A DNA stretch of 64,000 bases from JADFNB01 sp036397455 (GCA_036397455.1 DASWIX010000080.1:62001-126000), one strand, 5' to 3'; counted from the stretch's first letter, positions 43,548-52,592 are shown. Notes: a model not told the origin generated them from the letters alone. Program-made: numbers and translations.

Positions 43548-44423
43548 TCAACGGGCGCGCGTCCCGGTGCCCCACAGCGCGTCACCGAGCGCACGCAATT
43601 CGAATCCCGTTGCCTTGCCCTCGAGCGGCGTGAACTCGAATACCAGATCCGTCACGATGTCGAACAGCGCGCCGTCCTTGAGTTGACCTGGCGCGAACAT
43701 TCCTTCGCCCAAGTGGATGAGCCAGAACTCGGCGAAGTTCGGGTCGGGCGGATGCTCCCATCGGACGACGAGCCGGTCATTCGCATGCGAGATGTCGAAC
43801 CCCCCTTCGGTCTCGCCGAGCGGTCCACTGGGGCGGAGCTGGTACGATCCGACGTAGCGGTCGGCGAAACCGCGAGTCACCGTGAGGTCCCGCGACGCTG
43901 GGACCGCGAGGTCGAACGACACCGCCGTCGTACCCCAGGCGAATTGCAGTGTGCCACCGGTCGGCCGCACGGCCGGGAACGACCAGGTGAGGACCTCGGT
44001 GGATGGGCCTTCTGCCGGTACGATCGGGAACCGCACCTGGTTGTCCGCCGGCGGCGGTCCCATCAGGTGGAATCGGTGCGGCTCGGGATCGAAGATGGCG
44101 GTCCATCCGTCCTGCTTGACCTCGAACCAGACCGAGTAACTCCCCGTCGCCAGGGCGTGTCCGTCAATCGTGACGTCCTTGCTCACGTCGATCGTCGTCG
44201 CCCAGTTGGCGCCTGGCGTCCACACCTTGCCCCACCAGATCTCTCCACCCCACAGGTCGGTACGACCCCGCAGTTGCGGGCGACCGTAGTCGATCGTGAT
44301 GGTGGCACCGTCGACGGTTTGGGAAACCGTCCCGCGCTCACTGGCCCGGATCTGAGCCGTCGCGGCGGTCGTGATCGCAAGGGACATGGCGGCGAGCGCC
44401 ATGGGGATTGGGGTACGGGGCAT
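43548..44423 (-). CDS. DUF2911 secreted protein
   Basis: About 291 residues from ATG 44423 with signal peptide (PMALAAMSLAITTAATAQ). DUF2911 hallmarks are visible: TVSQTVDGATITIDYGRPQ, GGEIWWGKVWTPGANWATTI, SYSVWFEVKQDGWT and the closing LTWSFPAVRPTGGTLQFAWG. The function is unknown. It is usual for Gemmatimonadota and Bacteroidota. It is 22 bp upstream of the DUF1684 gene and 46 bp downstream of the Cys-rich Tat-like gene on the same strand, so a four-gene export-related group is possible. Confidence 0.88.
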   Translation of the reverse strand: MPRTPIPMALAAMSLAITTAATAQIRASERGTVSQTVDGATITIDYGRPQLRGRTDLWGGEIWWGKVWTPGANWATTIDVSKDVTIDGHALATGSYSVWFEVKQDGWTAIFDPEPHRFHLMGPPPADNQVRFPIVPAEGPSTEVLTWSFPAVRPTGGTLQFAWGTTAVSFDLAVPASRDLTVTRGFADRYVGSYQLRPSGPLGETEGGFDISHANDRLVVRWEHPPDPNFAEFWLIHLGEGMFAPGQLKDGALFDIVTDLVFEFTPLEGKATGFELRALGDALWGTGTRAR

Positions 44424-44469
44424 CTGGGTCCTTCCTGCGAGAATGAAGTGCGTGGCACGCTCCGTGTGT

Positions 44470-44913
44470 TCAGCCGTCGCCGAAGCGCGCGTCCACCGCA
44501 GCGCGAATCTGGTCGAGCGTGCGTCCGGCGGCGTGCAAGCGAACCACCATGCGGCCCTCGCTCTGGCAGATCTGGCAGGCCATCGCCATGCCGTTCGACT
44601 CGAAACACGTGAGCAGCGATCGGAACCCCTCGAGATCCGCGCAACCGCACTTGCAGCGAATGCCGTCGGCGATATGTGGGATGGCGCGGATGCCGTCGTA
44701 CAGCGGGATGACATGCTCAGCGCGGGTAAGCTGTTCGGCAGTCAATACTTGAGAGGCGTCGACATCGCGCCGTGGATCGGGATGCGGTCCGGATGCCGCC
44801 GACAGGTGGCAACGATGCGTGGGCCGCACACGCGGCGTCCCGAGCATCCCGAGCAACCCGCCTGCCAACGAGGCCACGAAGCCGCGTCGCGATTGTCTTC
44901 CGAATGGGGGCAC
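44470..44913 (-). CDS. Cys-rich CYCXC-like protein with Tat-type leader
   Basis: About 147 residues from GTG 44913, which has GAGGAG 7 bp upstream and gives a Tat-like leader (QSRRGFVASLAGGLLGML). The C-terminal half carries a dense Cys pattern: CKCGCADLEGFRSLLTCFE followed by MAMACQICQSEG, resembling the PCYCGC/CYCXC family of putative Fe/Cu-binding exported proteins. With six Cys and a nearby His it probably binds metal outside the cytoplasm. It is transcribed before DUF2911, 46 bp upstream. Confidence 0.72.
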   Translation of the reverse strand: MPPFGRQSRRGFVASLAGGLLGMLGTPRVRPTHRCHLSAASGPHPDPRRDVDASQVLTAEQLTRAEHVIPLYDGIRAIPHIADGIRCKCGCADLEGFRSLLTCFESNGMAMACQICQSEGRMVVRLHAAGRTLDQIRAAVDARFGDG

Positions 44914-45111
44914 CAGGTTCTCCTCAGGGACGCATAGCGAACGTGGAATGTATGGATCGGTATGCCGAGACGCCACCGGGCCGCGTCTCTCGGCGCGGCG
45001 CGGGTCGGGTGGCGGGCATGGCGCCACTTGCGCGGGCACGGTTCCGATGGCAAATCGAGACGCAGCGCGTTCGGGTGCTCGCGCGGATGAAACGTCTATG
45101 AGGAGGGACCC

Positions 45112-46824
45112 GTGAAGCTGTCAGGACGTTGTCGCACGCTCGTGGGAACGGTCGCGGTGAGCGCGATCGTGTCGTGTGCCGGGTGCGCTGAGCCCGAGAT
45201 CGCGGCCGATCTCGTACTCAGGAACGGCAAGATCGTGACCGTGGATGACGCCGTCCCCGATGGCGAAGCGATCGCTATCCACGGCGATACGATCCTCGCC
45301 GTCGGGACCGATCGCGCAATCGGCCGATACATCGGCCGGGAGACCGAGGTCATCGATCTCGACGGGCAACTCGCGATTCCCGGCTTCATCGAGAGCCACG
45401 CGCACTTTCTCGGCATAGGGTCGGCCAAGATGCAGCTCAACCTGATGCCGGTGGCCAATTGGGAGGAAATCGTCTCGATGGTGCAGGCCTCGGTGTCGGA
45501 CGCGCCCGTGGGCTCGTTGATTCGCGGGCGGGGCTGGCACCAGGAGAAGTGGGATCGGCCGCCGCCCGGCAACGTCGAAGGGCTGCCCACGCACCACACG
45601 TTGAGCGCGGTGTCTCCCGACAATCCGGTCATCCTGCGGCACGCGAGCGGGCACGCGTCATTCGCCAACGCCAAGGCGATGGAGATGGCGGGCATCACGC
45701 GCGCCACGGCGGATCCTCCGGGCGGGCAGATCGTACGCGACGCCGATGGCAACCCGATCGGTGCGTTTCGCGAGACCGCGCAGCGGCTGCTGAATCGCGC
45801 GGCCGCGAACGCCGAGCCGCCCGATGCGCGGCGCGAAGCGGAGCTGGCCATCGAAGAGGCGCTCTCCAAGGGCGTCACCAGTTTCCAGGATGCGGGATCG
45901 TCTTTCGCCGACGTCGACCTGTACAAGCGGATCACCGATGACGGGGCGATGGGGCTCCGGTTATGGGTGATGATCCGCGCGTCCAACGCCGATCTCGCGG
46001 CGAATCTGGCGAACTATCGGATGGTCGGGTACGGGAACAACCACCTCACCGTCCGCGCCATCAAACGGACGATCGACGGCGCGCTCGGCTCGCACGGCGC
46101 GTGGCTGTTGCAGCCGTACGCCGACCTGACGTCGAGCAGCGGGCTCAACACGAGCCCGATGGCCGAGTTGGCGGCGACGGCGCAGCTCGCGATGGAACAC
46201 GACTTCCAGTTGTGCGTGCATGCCATCGGCGACCGGGCCAATCGCGAAGTCCTCGACGTGTACGAGCGGGCGTTCCCGAACGGCAACGGGCCGTCCGACC
46301 GGCGCTGGCGGATCGAGCATGCGCAACACCTGCACCCCGACGACATCCCGCGGTTCGGACAACTCGGCGTGATCGCCTCGATGCAGGGGATCCACGCCAC
46401 GTCCGACGCGCCGTGGGTCGTGCCGCGGTTGGGCGAGCAGCGCGCGCGCGAGGGCGCCTACGTGTGGCGGACGCTGATGGCGTCGAGCGCCGTCGTCACC
46501 AACGGCACCGATGCGCCGGTCGAGGACATCGACCCGATCGCGAGTTACTACGCCACCGTCTCCCGCACGACCGCCGACGGGAGCGTCTTCTACGCCGACC
46601 AGCGACTGAGCCGCACCGAGGCGTTGCGCACCTATACCATCAACGGCGCGTTCGCCGCGTTCGAGGAGGACCTCAAGGGCACGTTGACGCCCGGAAAACT
46701 TGCCGACATCACGGTGCTGTCGCGGGACATCCTCACCATTGCGGAGGACGAGATTCCTTCCACCGACGTGGTGTACACCATCGTCGGCGGGCGCGTCATG
46801 TACCGGCGTGGGAACGACGAGTGA
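45112..46824 (+). CDS. Amidohydrolase (YtcJ-like, amidohydro_3), lipoprotein
   Basis: A 570-residue metal-dependent hydrolase from GTG 45112 (AGGAGG-type ribosome site). The lipobox-like SCAGC follows a short hydrophobic leader. Metal and active-site motifs are in order: HAHFLG (His-x-His), the Lys/Asp region in DGALGSHGAWL, His in CVHAIGDRANREV, IEHAQHLHPDD, and Asp in TNGTDAPVEDIDP. The YtcJ branch acts on N-substituted amides or formamides, but the substrate is not determined. Divergent from the Cys-rich gene at 44470. Confidence 0.9.
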   Translation: MKLSGRCRTLVGTVAVSAIVSCAGCAEPEIAADLVLRNGKIVTVDDAVPDGEAIAIHGDTILAVGTDRAIGRYIGRETEVIDLDGQLAIPGFIESHAHFLGIGSAKMQLNLMPVANWEEIVSMVQASVSDAPVGSLIRGRGWHQEKWDRPPPGNVEGLPTHHTLSAVSPDNPVILRHASGHASFANAKAMEMAGITRATADPPGGQIVRDADGNPIGAFRETAQRLLNRAAANAEPPDARREAELAIEEALSKGVTSFQDAGSSFADVDLYKRITDDGAMGLRLWVMIRASNADLAANLANYRMVGYGNNHLTVRAIKRTIDGALGSHGAWLLQPYADLTSSSGLNTSPMAELAATAQLAMEHDFQLCVHAIGDRANREVLDVYERAFPNGNGPSDRRWRIEHAQHLHPDDIPRFGQLGVIASMQGIHATSDAPWVVPRLGEQRAREGAYVWRTLMASSAVVTNGTDAPVEDIDPIASYYATVSRTTADGSVFYADQRLSRTEALRTYTINGAFAAFEEDLKGTLTPGKLADITVLSRDILTIAEDEIPSTDVVYTIVGGRVMYRRGNDE

Positions 46825-47120
46825 TCGGCCGCCGGGACCTGTCGGCTGAGTACGTCGTTCACGCGTTTGCGATCGTCCCGGTCGATATGGCCGAGGACGG
46901 TGGGATGTTCGTCCCGAGCGGTGAGGTCGAGGAACCTGCCGATCGGGCCGATGATCAAGTGCATGTTCGCGGGTCCGGTGTCAGGGACGAGTTGCGGGCA
47001 CGCTAGCGCCGCGCGGGCCGTTGGGCGCTGGCCTCCCGGGCCACTGCGGGATACTCTCCCACCCGGTGGCGCCCAAACGGACGCCGGTCACGATTCCACG
47101 CGCGCGTCGCGGAGGTCCCC

Positions 47121-49175
47121 ATGTCATCCATCCCGTTGCGATTCGGCTCGATCGCGTTGCTGACCTTCGCCCAGGGGTTGGTCCCGGCGTCACTCGGTGC
47201 CCAGGCGCCCCGGCGAACCCTGGCGCTCGAGATGTACCTGGACATGGAGACGGTGGGGAATCCGGAAATATCCCGCGACGGCCGGCAGATCCTCTACACC
47301 CGCGGCCGCATCGACCGGGTGAACGACGCACGCGTGTCAGAAACGTGGATCATGGACGCCGACGGGTCGCGGAACCGATTCCTCGTCAAGGGCTCGTCCG
47401 CGGCGTGGTCGCCCGACGGGACGCGCATCGCGTTTCTTGCGCCCGGCGAACCGTCCGGGGCGCAAATCTTCGTCCGCTGGATGGACGCCGAGGGCGCGAC
47501 CACGCAGATCACCCACGTCGAGCAGGCGCCGGGGAATCTGCGCTGGTCACCCGACGGGGCCCAACTCGCCTTTACCATGTCGGTGCCGGGCCGGCCCGAG
47601 TTTTCGGTCGATGTACCCGGACGTCCCAGCGGTGCACGGTGGACCGAAGCGCCGAGGGTCGTGACGCGCGCCAGCTACAAGGCCGATCGCCGCGGCTATA
47701 TCGATGACGGGTGGAACCACATTTTCGTCGTGCCGGCCGACGGCGGCACGCCGCATCAGCTCACCGACGGGAACTGGAACCACGGCAACCCCGAGTGGAT
47801 GCCCGACGGGAGCGAGATCGTGTTCAGCGCCCTGCGGGTGGACAACCCGGATGATCCGGACCAATGGGATGAGTCCGAGGTCTACGCCGTCCATGTCGGG
47901 TCGCGCGCCATTCGCCAGCTTACCACGCGCAAGGGTCCCGACGGACGTGCGGTGCCGTCGCCCGACGGACGGCTGATCGCCTACGCCGGGATCGACGAGC
48001 ACGACGACACCTACCGCGATCAACACATCTATGTGATGAACGCCGACGGGTCGGGCTCGCGCATGATCTCCGGCGACTTCGAGCGTCCGTTCGGCGGCTT
48101 GACGTGGGCGACCGACGGCAGCGGGGTCTACACGACCGTCAGCAGCGAAGGGACGCGAAACCTCTACTTCGTTTCGGTCTCGGGCGGCGTGCGGCCGGTG
48201 ACGGAAGGCAATCATCTGCTGTCGATCGCTTCGTTCGACCGGCGGGGCCGAGCGGTCGGCACACTGTCGTCGTTTCACGAACCGGGCGACCTGGTCACGT
48301 TTGACCCCCGCCGGCCCCAACAACGCATGCAACTCACGCACGTCAACGACGACGTCCTGGCCGGCGTGACGCTGGGGGACGTCGAAGCGATCTGGTACGA
48401 GTCGGTCGACGGATTCCGCATCCAGGGGTGGATCGTGAAGCCGCCCGATTTCGATCCGGGCCGCCGCTATCCGCTGATGCTCGCGATCCACGGCGGCCCG
48501 CATTCGATGTACACGGTCGGGTTCAATTTCGGGTGGCAGGAGCACGCGGCGAACGGGTACGTCACGCTGTACACCAACCCACGCGGCAGCACGGGATACG
48601 GCACCGAGTTCGCCAATGCCATCAAGCACGCCTATCCGGGCAAGGACTTCGATGATCTCATGCGCGGGGTCGACGCGGTGATCGCCCGCGGCTACATCGA
48701 TGAAAGCAGGCTCTATGTGTACGGGTGTTCGGGCGGAGGGATTCTCACGAGTTGGATCGTGGGCCACACCAACCGGTTCGCCGCGGCGTCCGCCAACTGT
48801 CCGGTGACCAATTGGATATCGCTGGTGGGCACGTCGGATGCCTACCGGTACCATCGCAATTTCGAGCGCTACTTCTGGGACGACCCGTCCGAACACCTGC
48901 GCCGCTCGCCGATCATGTATGTCGGCCACGTCAAGACGCCCACGATGCTCATGACCGGTGAACGCGATCTGCGTACCCCCATGCCACAGACCGAGGAGTA
49001 CTATCAGGCACTCCAGGTGCTGGGCGTGCCGACGATGATGGTGCGGTTCAACGGCGAATGGCATGGCACAACGTCCCGCCCGTCCAACTTCATGCGGACA
49101 CAGCTATTTCTCAGAACGTGGTTTGAGAAATGGGCGGAGCCGGAGCCGGAGGAGGTGGCAACCGGCGGGCGGTAG
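47121..49175 (+). CDS. S9-family prolyl-oligopeptidase-type serine peptidase, secreted
   Basis: A 684-residue acylaminoacyl/dipeptidyl peptidase-like enzyme. After a signal peptide (LTFAQGLVPASLGAQ) a seven-bladed propeller with repeated SPDG motifs covers residues about 40-390. The alpha/beta-hydrolase domain (about 420-680) has Ser537 in YGCSGGGILTSW, Asp616 in TGERDLRTP and His648 in NGEWHGTTSRP, so the triad is complete. A role in peptide degradation outside the cytoplasm is likely. No operon partner is evident. The 296 bp upstream hold no gene that I can support. Confidence 0.93.
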   Translation: MSSIPLRFGSIALLTFAQGLVPASLGAQAPRRTLALEMYLDMETVGNPEISRDGRQILYTRGRIDRVNDARVSETWIMDADGSRNRFLVKGSSAAWSPDGTRIAFLAPGEPSGAQIFVRWMDAEGATTQITHVEQAPGNLRWSPDGAQLAFTMSVPGRPEFSVDVPGRPSGARWTEAPRVVTRASYKADRRGYIDDGWNHIFVVPADGGTPHQLTDGNWNHGNPEWMPDGSEIVFSALRVDNPDDPDQWDESEVYAVHVGSRAIRQLTTRKGPDGRAVPSPDGRLIAYAGIDEHDDTYRDQHIYVMNADGSGSRMISGDFERPFGGLTWATDGSGVYTTVSSEGTRNLYFVSVSGGVRPVTEGNHLLSIASFDRRGRAVGTLSSFHEPGDLVTFDPRRPQQRMQLTHVNDDVLAGVTLGDVEAIWYESVDGFRIQGWIVKPPDFDPGRRYPLMLAIHGGPHSMYTVGFNFGWQEHAANGYVTLYTNPRGSTGYGTEFANAIKHAYPGKDFDDLMRGVDAVIARGYIDESRLYVYGCSGGGILTSWIVGHTNRFAAASANCPVTNWISLVGTSDAYRYHRNFERYFWDDPSEHLRRSPIMYVGHVKTPTMLMTGERDLRTPMPQTEEYYQALQVLGVPTMMVRFNGEWHGTTSRPSNFMRTQLFLRTWFEKWAEPEPEEVATGGR

Positions 49176-49195
49176 GATGGTTGTGGGCAAATGCA

Positions 49196-49229
49196 TTGAC
49201 TGCACTTGGTGAATTATGTAATGTAATTC
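49196..49229 (+). promoter_or_regulatory. Promoter and operator of the toxin-antitoxin pair
   Basis: TTGACT (49196-49201) and TAATGT (49219-49224) are 17 bp apart, a good sigma-70-type promoter in GC-rich surroundings. An inverted repeat GAATTA/TAATTC (49211-49216 and 49224-49229, 7-bp spacer) overlies the -10 and abuts the start codon; ribbon-helix-helix antitoxins usually repress their own operon from such a site. The function is inferred. Confidence 0.6.
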
Positions 49230-49505
49230 ATGTCCCGACAACGAAAGCGGGGTTCCGAGGTCCGGGAGCCGCTGCAGGTGTACCTGACGGCAGACGAGCG
49301 CGCGCTGCTCGATCGCCTTGCGGCGGAATACGGGATCTCCCGAGCGGAGGTGCTGCGCCGGGGCATCCGCGCATTCGCCTTGGACGCCGGTGGAGACCGC
49401 AGTGCCGTGCTCACCGTGCTCTCATCCCTGATCGGCGACGACTGGCCATCCGACCTCGCGTCCGAGCACGACGCGCATTTGGCCGACGCGTACCGCGGGC
49501 GGTGA
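49230..49505 (+). CDS. Ribbon-helix-helix antitoxin (CopG/VapB-like)
   Basis: A 91-residue protein. The N-terminal stretch EPLQVYLTADERALLDRLAAE and ISRAEVLRRGIRAFAL give the beta-strand and two helices of a ribbon-helix-helix DNA-binding domain. The remainder (residues about 55-91) is the acidic tail expected to wrap the toxin. The stop overlaps the toxin start by 4 bp (GTGA), typical of co-translation. It probably binds the inverted repeat at 49211-49229 to repress its own promoter. Confidence 0.85.
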   Translation: MSRQRKRGSEVREPLQVYLTADERALLDRLAAEYGISRAEVLRRGIRAFALDAGGDRSAVLTVLSSLIGDDWPSDLASEHDAHLADAYRGR

Positions 49506-49927
49506 GTCAGCGCGTCTTTCTCGACACGTCGGGCTGGCTCGCGGTCCTCTCCGCCCGCGAAGCCCGGCACGCGGAGAGCCTCGAAACCTACCGCGGGCTG
49601 GTGCAAGCGCGCCGCGGCTTCGTGACGACCAACCTCGTGATCGCCGAGATGCACGTCCTGATCACGCGCGTGCGGGGAGCCGGAGCGGCCCTCGCCTTCC
49701 TCGATGCGCTGACGCGCGATGCAACCCATGACGTGCGGTTCGTGACCCCCGCGCTGCAGGAGCGGGCCATCCAACGTTGGCTCCGGCCGTTTGGCGACCA
49801 TGGGTTTTCGCTGGCGGACGCCACGAGCTTCGAGGTGATGCGCGAGGGGCGCATCACCGCGGCCTTCGCGCTGGACCGACACTTCAGCGTCGCGGGCTTC
49901 GAGCGACTGCCATCCCCAGGACCGTAG
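49502..49927 (+). CDS. PIN-domain toxin (VapC-like ribonuclease)
   Basis: A 141-residue PIN domain. The acidic metal residues are visible: Asp in VFLDTSGWLAVL (N-terminal strand), Glu in TTNLVIAEMHVL, and Asp in GFSLADATSFEVM, with a further Asp in ALDRHF. GTG 49502 overlaps the antitoxin stop (GTGA). Such toxins cleave RNA and are neutralised by the partner antitoxin. Length and motif spacing are normal. Confidence 0.87.
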   Translation: MSQRVFLDTSGWLAVLSAREARHAESLETYRGLVQARRGFVTTNLVIAEMHVLITRVRGAGAALAFLDALTRDATHDVRFVTPALQERAIQRWLRPFGDHGFSLADATSFEVMREGRITAAFALDRHFSVAGFERLPSPGP

Positions 49928-49929
49928 TA

Positions 49930-49958
49930 TTGACATAATACCTATATATCTATATTAT
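49930..49958 (+). promoter_or_regulatory. Consensus promoter and ArsR-type operator
   Basis: TTGACA (49930-49935) and TATTAT (49953-49958) are exactly 17 bp apart, a near-perfect sigma-70 promoter. ATAATA (49935-49940) and TATTAT (49953-49958) form a perfect inverted repeat with 12-bp spacer that lies between and over the promoter elements, the usual geometry for SmtB/ArsR repressor binding. The region is far more AT-rich than its flanks. Confidence 0.75.
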
Positions 49959-49965
49959 CATCACT

Positions 49966-50271
49966 ATGATCACCCGCCGCCTTGTCAGATCGGTCGACCG
50001 TGACGTGCTCGCGCGCGCGGCCGACATCATCAAGATGCTCGGCCACCCTGAGCGCCTGAAGATCGTGGAGGTCCTCGAGGGTGGGGCGGCGACGGTGAGC
50101 GAAATCGAGCAGGAGGTCCGACTGCCCCAGGCGATTGTGTCCCAGCACCTCGCCCGGATGCGCGGTGCCGGGATCGTCGCGGCCCGGCGCGACGGGGCTT
50201 TCGTGCATTACCGGATCACCGAGGCAAAAGTGCATCACATCCTGAATTGCATCCGAAACTGCGATCTCTGA
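49966..50271 (+). CDS. ArsR/SmtB-family metalloregulator or thiol sensor
   Basis: A 101-residue winged-helix repressor: MLGHPERLKIVEVLEGGAAT, then the recognition helix QAIVSQHLARMRGAGIV and the wing AARRDGAFVHYRI. The usual ELCVC metal site of ArsR is absent. The only Cys, Cys95 and Cys99, lie in the last helix (KVHHILNCIRNCDL) with His91 and His92, like alpha-5 sites of SmtB/CzrA-type metal sensors or thiol/persulfide sensors. It likely represses its own operon from the operator at 49935-49958 and controls the efflux genes downstream. Confidence 0.88.
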   Translation: MITRRLVRSVDRDVLARAADIIKMLGHPERLKIVEVLEGGAATVSEIEQEVRLPQAIVSQHLARMRGAGIVAARRDGAFVHYRITEAKVHHILNCIRNCDL

Positions 50272-50278
50272 GGCCTTT

Positions 50279-50310
50279 TTTTTGAGCTCAAAAATATGGT
50301 AATAGCTATT
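50279..50310 (+). promoter_or_regulatory. Two perfect palindromes at the tolC start
   Basis: TTTTTGAGCTCAAAAA (50279-50294) is a perfect 16-bp palindrome, and AATAGCTATT (50301-50310) a perfect 10-bp one. They lie over the first codons of the outer membrane gene and there is no ribosome-site sequence before its ATG. They may be an internal regulatory site or attenuating structure. The function is inferred. Confidence 0.45.
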
Positions 50311-51606
50311 TTTGCATTTATGGTCGCGCAAGCTGCCGCCGGGGACACGGTGGCGATGAGCGTGGCGGACGCCGTCCAACGGGCTCGGGACATGAATCCT
50401 GCGCTCCGGGCCGAGGTCGCGGAGGCGCGGTACGCTTCCGCGACGGCGCTCGAAGCGACGTCGGCCTTTCTGCCGTCGTTGCGGCTCGAAGGCCAGGTGA
50501 CGCGGACCACCGATCCGGTGGGTGCCTTTGGTTTGAAGTTGCGCCAAGGCCGCTTCGCCGGCCCGGACCTTCAACTCGACGCGCTGAATGATCCCGCGGC
50601 GATTTCCGGGTTCTCCACCGCCGCGACCATCGAACTGCCGATCCTCGCGACCGAAGGGCTCTTCGGCTACGCGGCGGCCAAACGCGGTGCCGCCGCCAGA
50701 TCGGCAGGTGCGCGGCGGGCGGGCGGCGCGACCGCCTTTCTCGCGACGCGTGCCTATTGGGATGTGCAGCTTGCCCGGCGCAAGGTCGCGACGCTCGACG
50801 CCGCCTTCGAGGCGGCCCGCGCACACAGGGAGCAGGCCGAAGCGCTGCGCGCGCAGGGCCTCGTAACGGGGCTCGACGCCCGGCTCGCGGATCTCCGTGC
50901 CGCGGAACTGGAAGCGCAACTGGTGCACGCGACGGCGGAATCGGACAACACCGTCTTGCGCTTGCGCGCGTTTCTCGCGCTGCCGGTCGGTGTGCCGCTG
51001 GTGCTTCTCGATTCGCTGACCGACGTCGTGTCCGCCGGGTGTGCCGACGGCGCCTGCGAGGCGGCGCACCGGGCCGACCTGGACGCGCTGTCGCTCGGCG
51101 TGGACGCGGCGAATCTCGCCGTCAGGCGAGCGTGGTCGTCACAACTCCCCCAGGTCGCGGCGTTCGGCGTGCTTTCGCATTCCGGTCGGTCGACGTTCTG
51201 GGGAAGCGGCAGTGGTGACTGGACGCTCGGAATCGGCGTGCGCTGGAACGTGTTCCCGGCTCTGGGTGGGATCGGCGGGGTGCGAGGTGCACGCGCGGCG
51301 CGCGACGCGGCCGAGGCCCGACACGAAGACGCCCGACGTAACGCCGACGTCGAAGTCCAGACCGCTCGTCGCCTGGTCGATGCGGCGTCGCAAGGCGTCG
51401 GGATCGCGTCGCGCGCGCACGGAGAGGCGGCGGCCGCCCTCGATCACGCGCGCTTGCGATACCGCACCGGTGCCGCCCCGATCACCGAATTGCTCGACGT
51501 GCACGCCGCGGCGACGGCCGCGCACCTGAATCTCCTCGCAGCTCGTCACGGTTTGCTGGTGGCCAATGCCGCCCTGGAACTCGCCCACGGAGTCTACGAT
51601 CGATGA
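50296..51606 (+). CDS. TolC-family outer-membrane efflux protein
   Basis: A 436-residue protein of the outer membrane factor type: two similar halves with long helices, e.g. MSVADAVQRARDMNPALRAEVAEA and the second-half ALDHARLRYRTGAAPITELLD. It should provide the outer channel of the RND pump. The N-terminus is short and hydrophobic (IAIFAFMVAQAAA) and serves as a signal. The ATG at 50296 lacks a ribosome site; a second in-frame ATG at 50320 is possible. Its stop overlaps the adaptor start (ATGA), and the regulator lies 24 bp upstream. Confidence 0.88.
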   Translation: MVIAIFAFMVAQAAAGDTVAMSVADAVQRARDMNPALRAEVAEARYASATALEATSAFLPSLRLEGQVTRTTDPVGAFGLKLRQGRFAGPDLQLDALNDPAAISGFSTAATIELPILATEGLFGYAAAKRGAAARSAGARRAGGATAFLATRAYWDVQLARRKVATLDAAFEAARAHREQAEALRAQGLVTGLDARLADLRAAELEAQLVHATAESDNTVLRLRAFLALPVGVPLVLLDSLTDVVSAGCADGACEAAHRADLDALSLGVDAANLAVRRAWSSQLPQVAAFGVLSHSGRSTFWGSGSGDWTLGIGVRWNVFPALGGIGGVRGARAARDAAEARHEDARRNADVEVQTARRLVDAASQGVGIASRAHGEAAAALDHARLRYRTGAAPITELLDVHAAATAAHLNLLAARHGLLVANAALELAHGVYDR

Positions 51607-52592
51607 ACCGTCTCATGGGCCTCACCCTCGCCGTCGCCGCATGCAGTCAGGGCGCCGCGATCACCCCGGACGAACGACGTCCGCCCGAGCCCATCCTCGA
51701 GGTGTATGCGGAAGCCCTCACGACCTTCGTGGCGATCGCGGGGTCGGTGGTCCCGCGCGAACGTGCCGAGATCACCACGAGGATGATGGCGCGCATCGCG
51801 TCCGTTCCGGTTGAGATCGGAGCGCGCGTCCGTCGCGGCGACCTGTTGCTTCGGCTGGGGACGGACGATGTGGAGGCCAACCGGCGCAAGGCGGAAGCGG
51901 CGCTCGTGGCGGCCCGGGCCGCTCGGGACGAGGCCGCGCGTCACGCCATGCGCATGGATACGCTGCTCGCGCAGGACGCCGTGCCACGCGCCCAACGTGA
52001 CCAGGCTCACCTGGGTCGCGTGCAGGCGGAATCGCAGGTCGCGATGGCGGAAGCGACGTTGACGGACGTCGCGACCGCCGAGGGATACGCGACGATTCGT
52101 GCGCCGTTTGACGGGACGGTGGTCAGTCGCATGGCCGATCGCGGCGACGTCGCCGCGCCCGGCATGCCGCTCCTCGTGCTGGAGAGTGTCGGCGCGCGCG
52201 ATGCGGTGTTGTATCTGCCGGTGACGTTGCTTGGCGAGGTGGCCGTGGGGGATACGGTGCGCATCGACACGCCCGATGGCCGGATGGTCGCGGCGCCGAT
52301 TCGCGCGCTGTCGTCCGGCGGCGATGCACGGTCGCGTACGGCGGAAGCCCGCCTCACGCTTCCGCCCGACTGGCCGACCGGACTGTCGCTGACGGCGCGC
52401 GTGCCCGCGGGAAGTCACGTCGGCGTGGCCGTGCCGGAAGCGGCCGTGGTGCGGCGCGGGCAGCTGACCGGCCTGCGCGTGGTGACCGGTGACGCCACGG
52501 TTGTGCGGTGGGTGCGCCTGGGCCGCACGCTGCCCGACGGGCGCGTCGAGGTGTTGAGTGGCCTTGAGGCCGGTGAAGTGATCATCCGATGA
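51603..52592 (+). CDS. RND efflux periplasmic adaptor (membrane fusion protein)
   Basis: A 329-residue adaptor. Lipoyl-like half motifs: MMARIASVPVEIGARVRRGD and YATIRAPFDGTVVSRMADRG with DVAAPGMPLLVLE; a helical hairpin (RKAEAALVAARAARDEAARHA) lies between them and beta-barrel parts follow. The N-terminus has a hydrophobic leader with a Cys (LAVAACS), a possible lipid anchor. It links the RND pump in the inner membrane to the TolC-like channel. ATGA overlaps join it to both neighbours. Confidence 0.9.
   Translation: MNRLMGLTLAVAACSQGAAITPDERRPPEPILEVYAEALTTFVAIAGSVVPRERAEITTRMMARIASVPVEIGARVRRGDLLLRLGTDDVEANRRKAEAALVAARAARDEAARHAMRMDTLLAQDAVPRAQRDQAHLGRVQAESQVAMAEATLTDVATAEGYATIRAPFDGTVVSRMADRGDVAAPGMPLLVLESVGARDAVLYLPVTLLGEVAVGDTVRIDTPDGRMVAAPIRALSSGGDARSRTAEARLTLPPDWPTGLSLTARVPAGSHVGVAVPEAAVVRRGQLTGLRVVTGDATVVRWVRLGRTLPDGRVEVLSGLEAGEVIIR

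Noticed and set aside
46825..47120. Coding sequence between the amidohydrolase and the S9 peptidase
   Set aside because: Open frames here are short or simply extend out of the neighbouring genes in the wrong frame; none has a recognisable motif.
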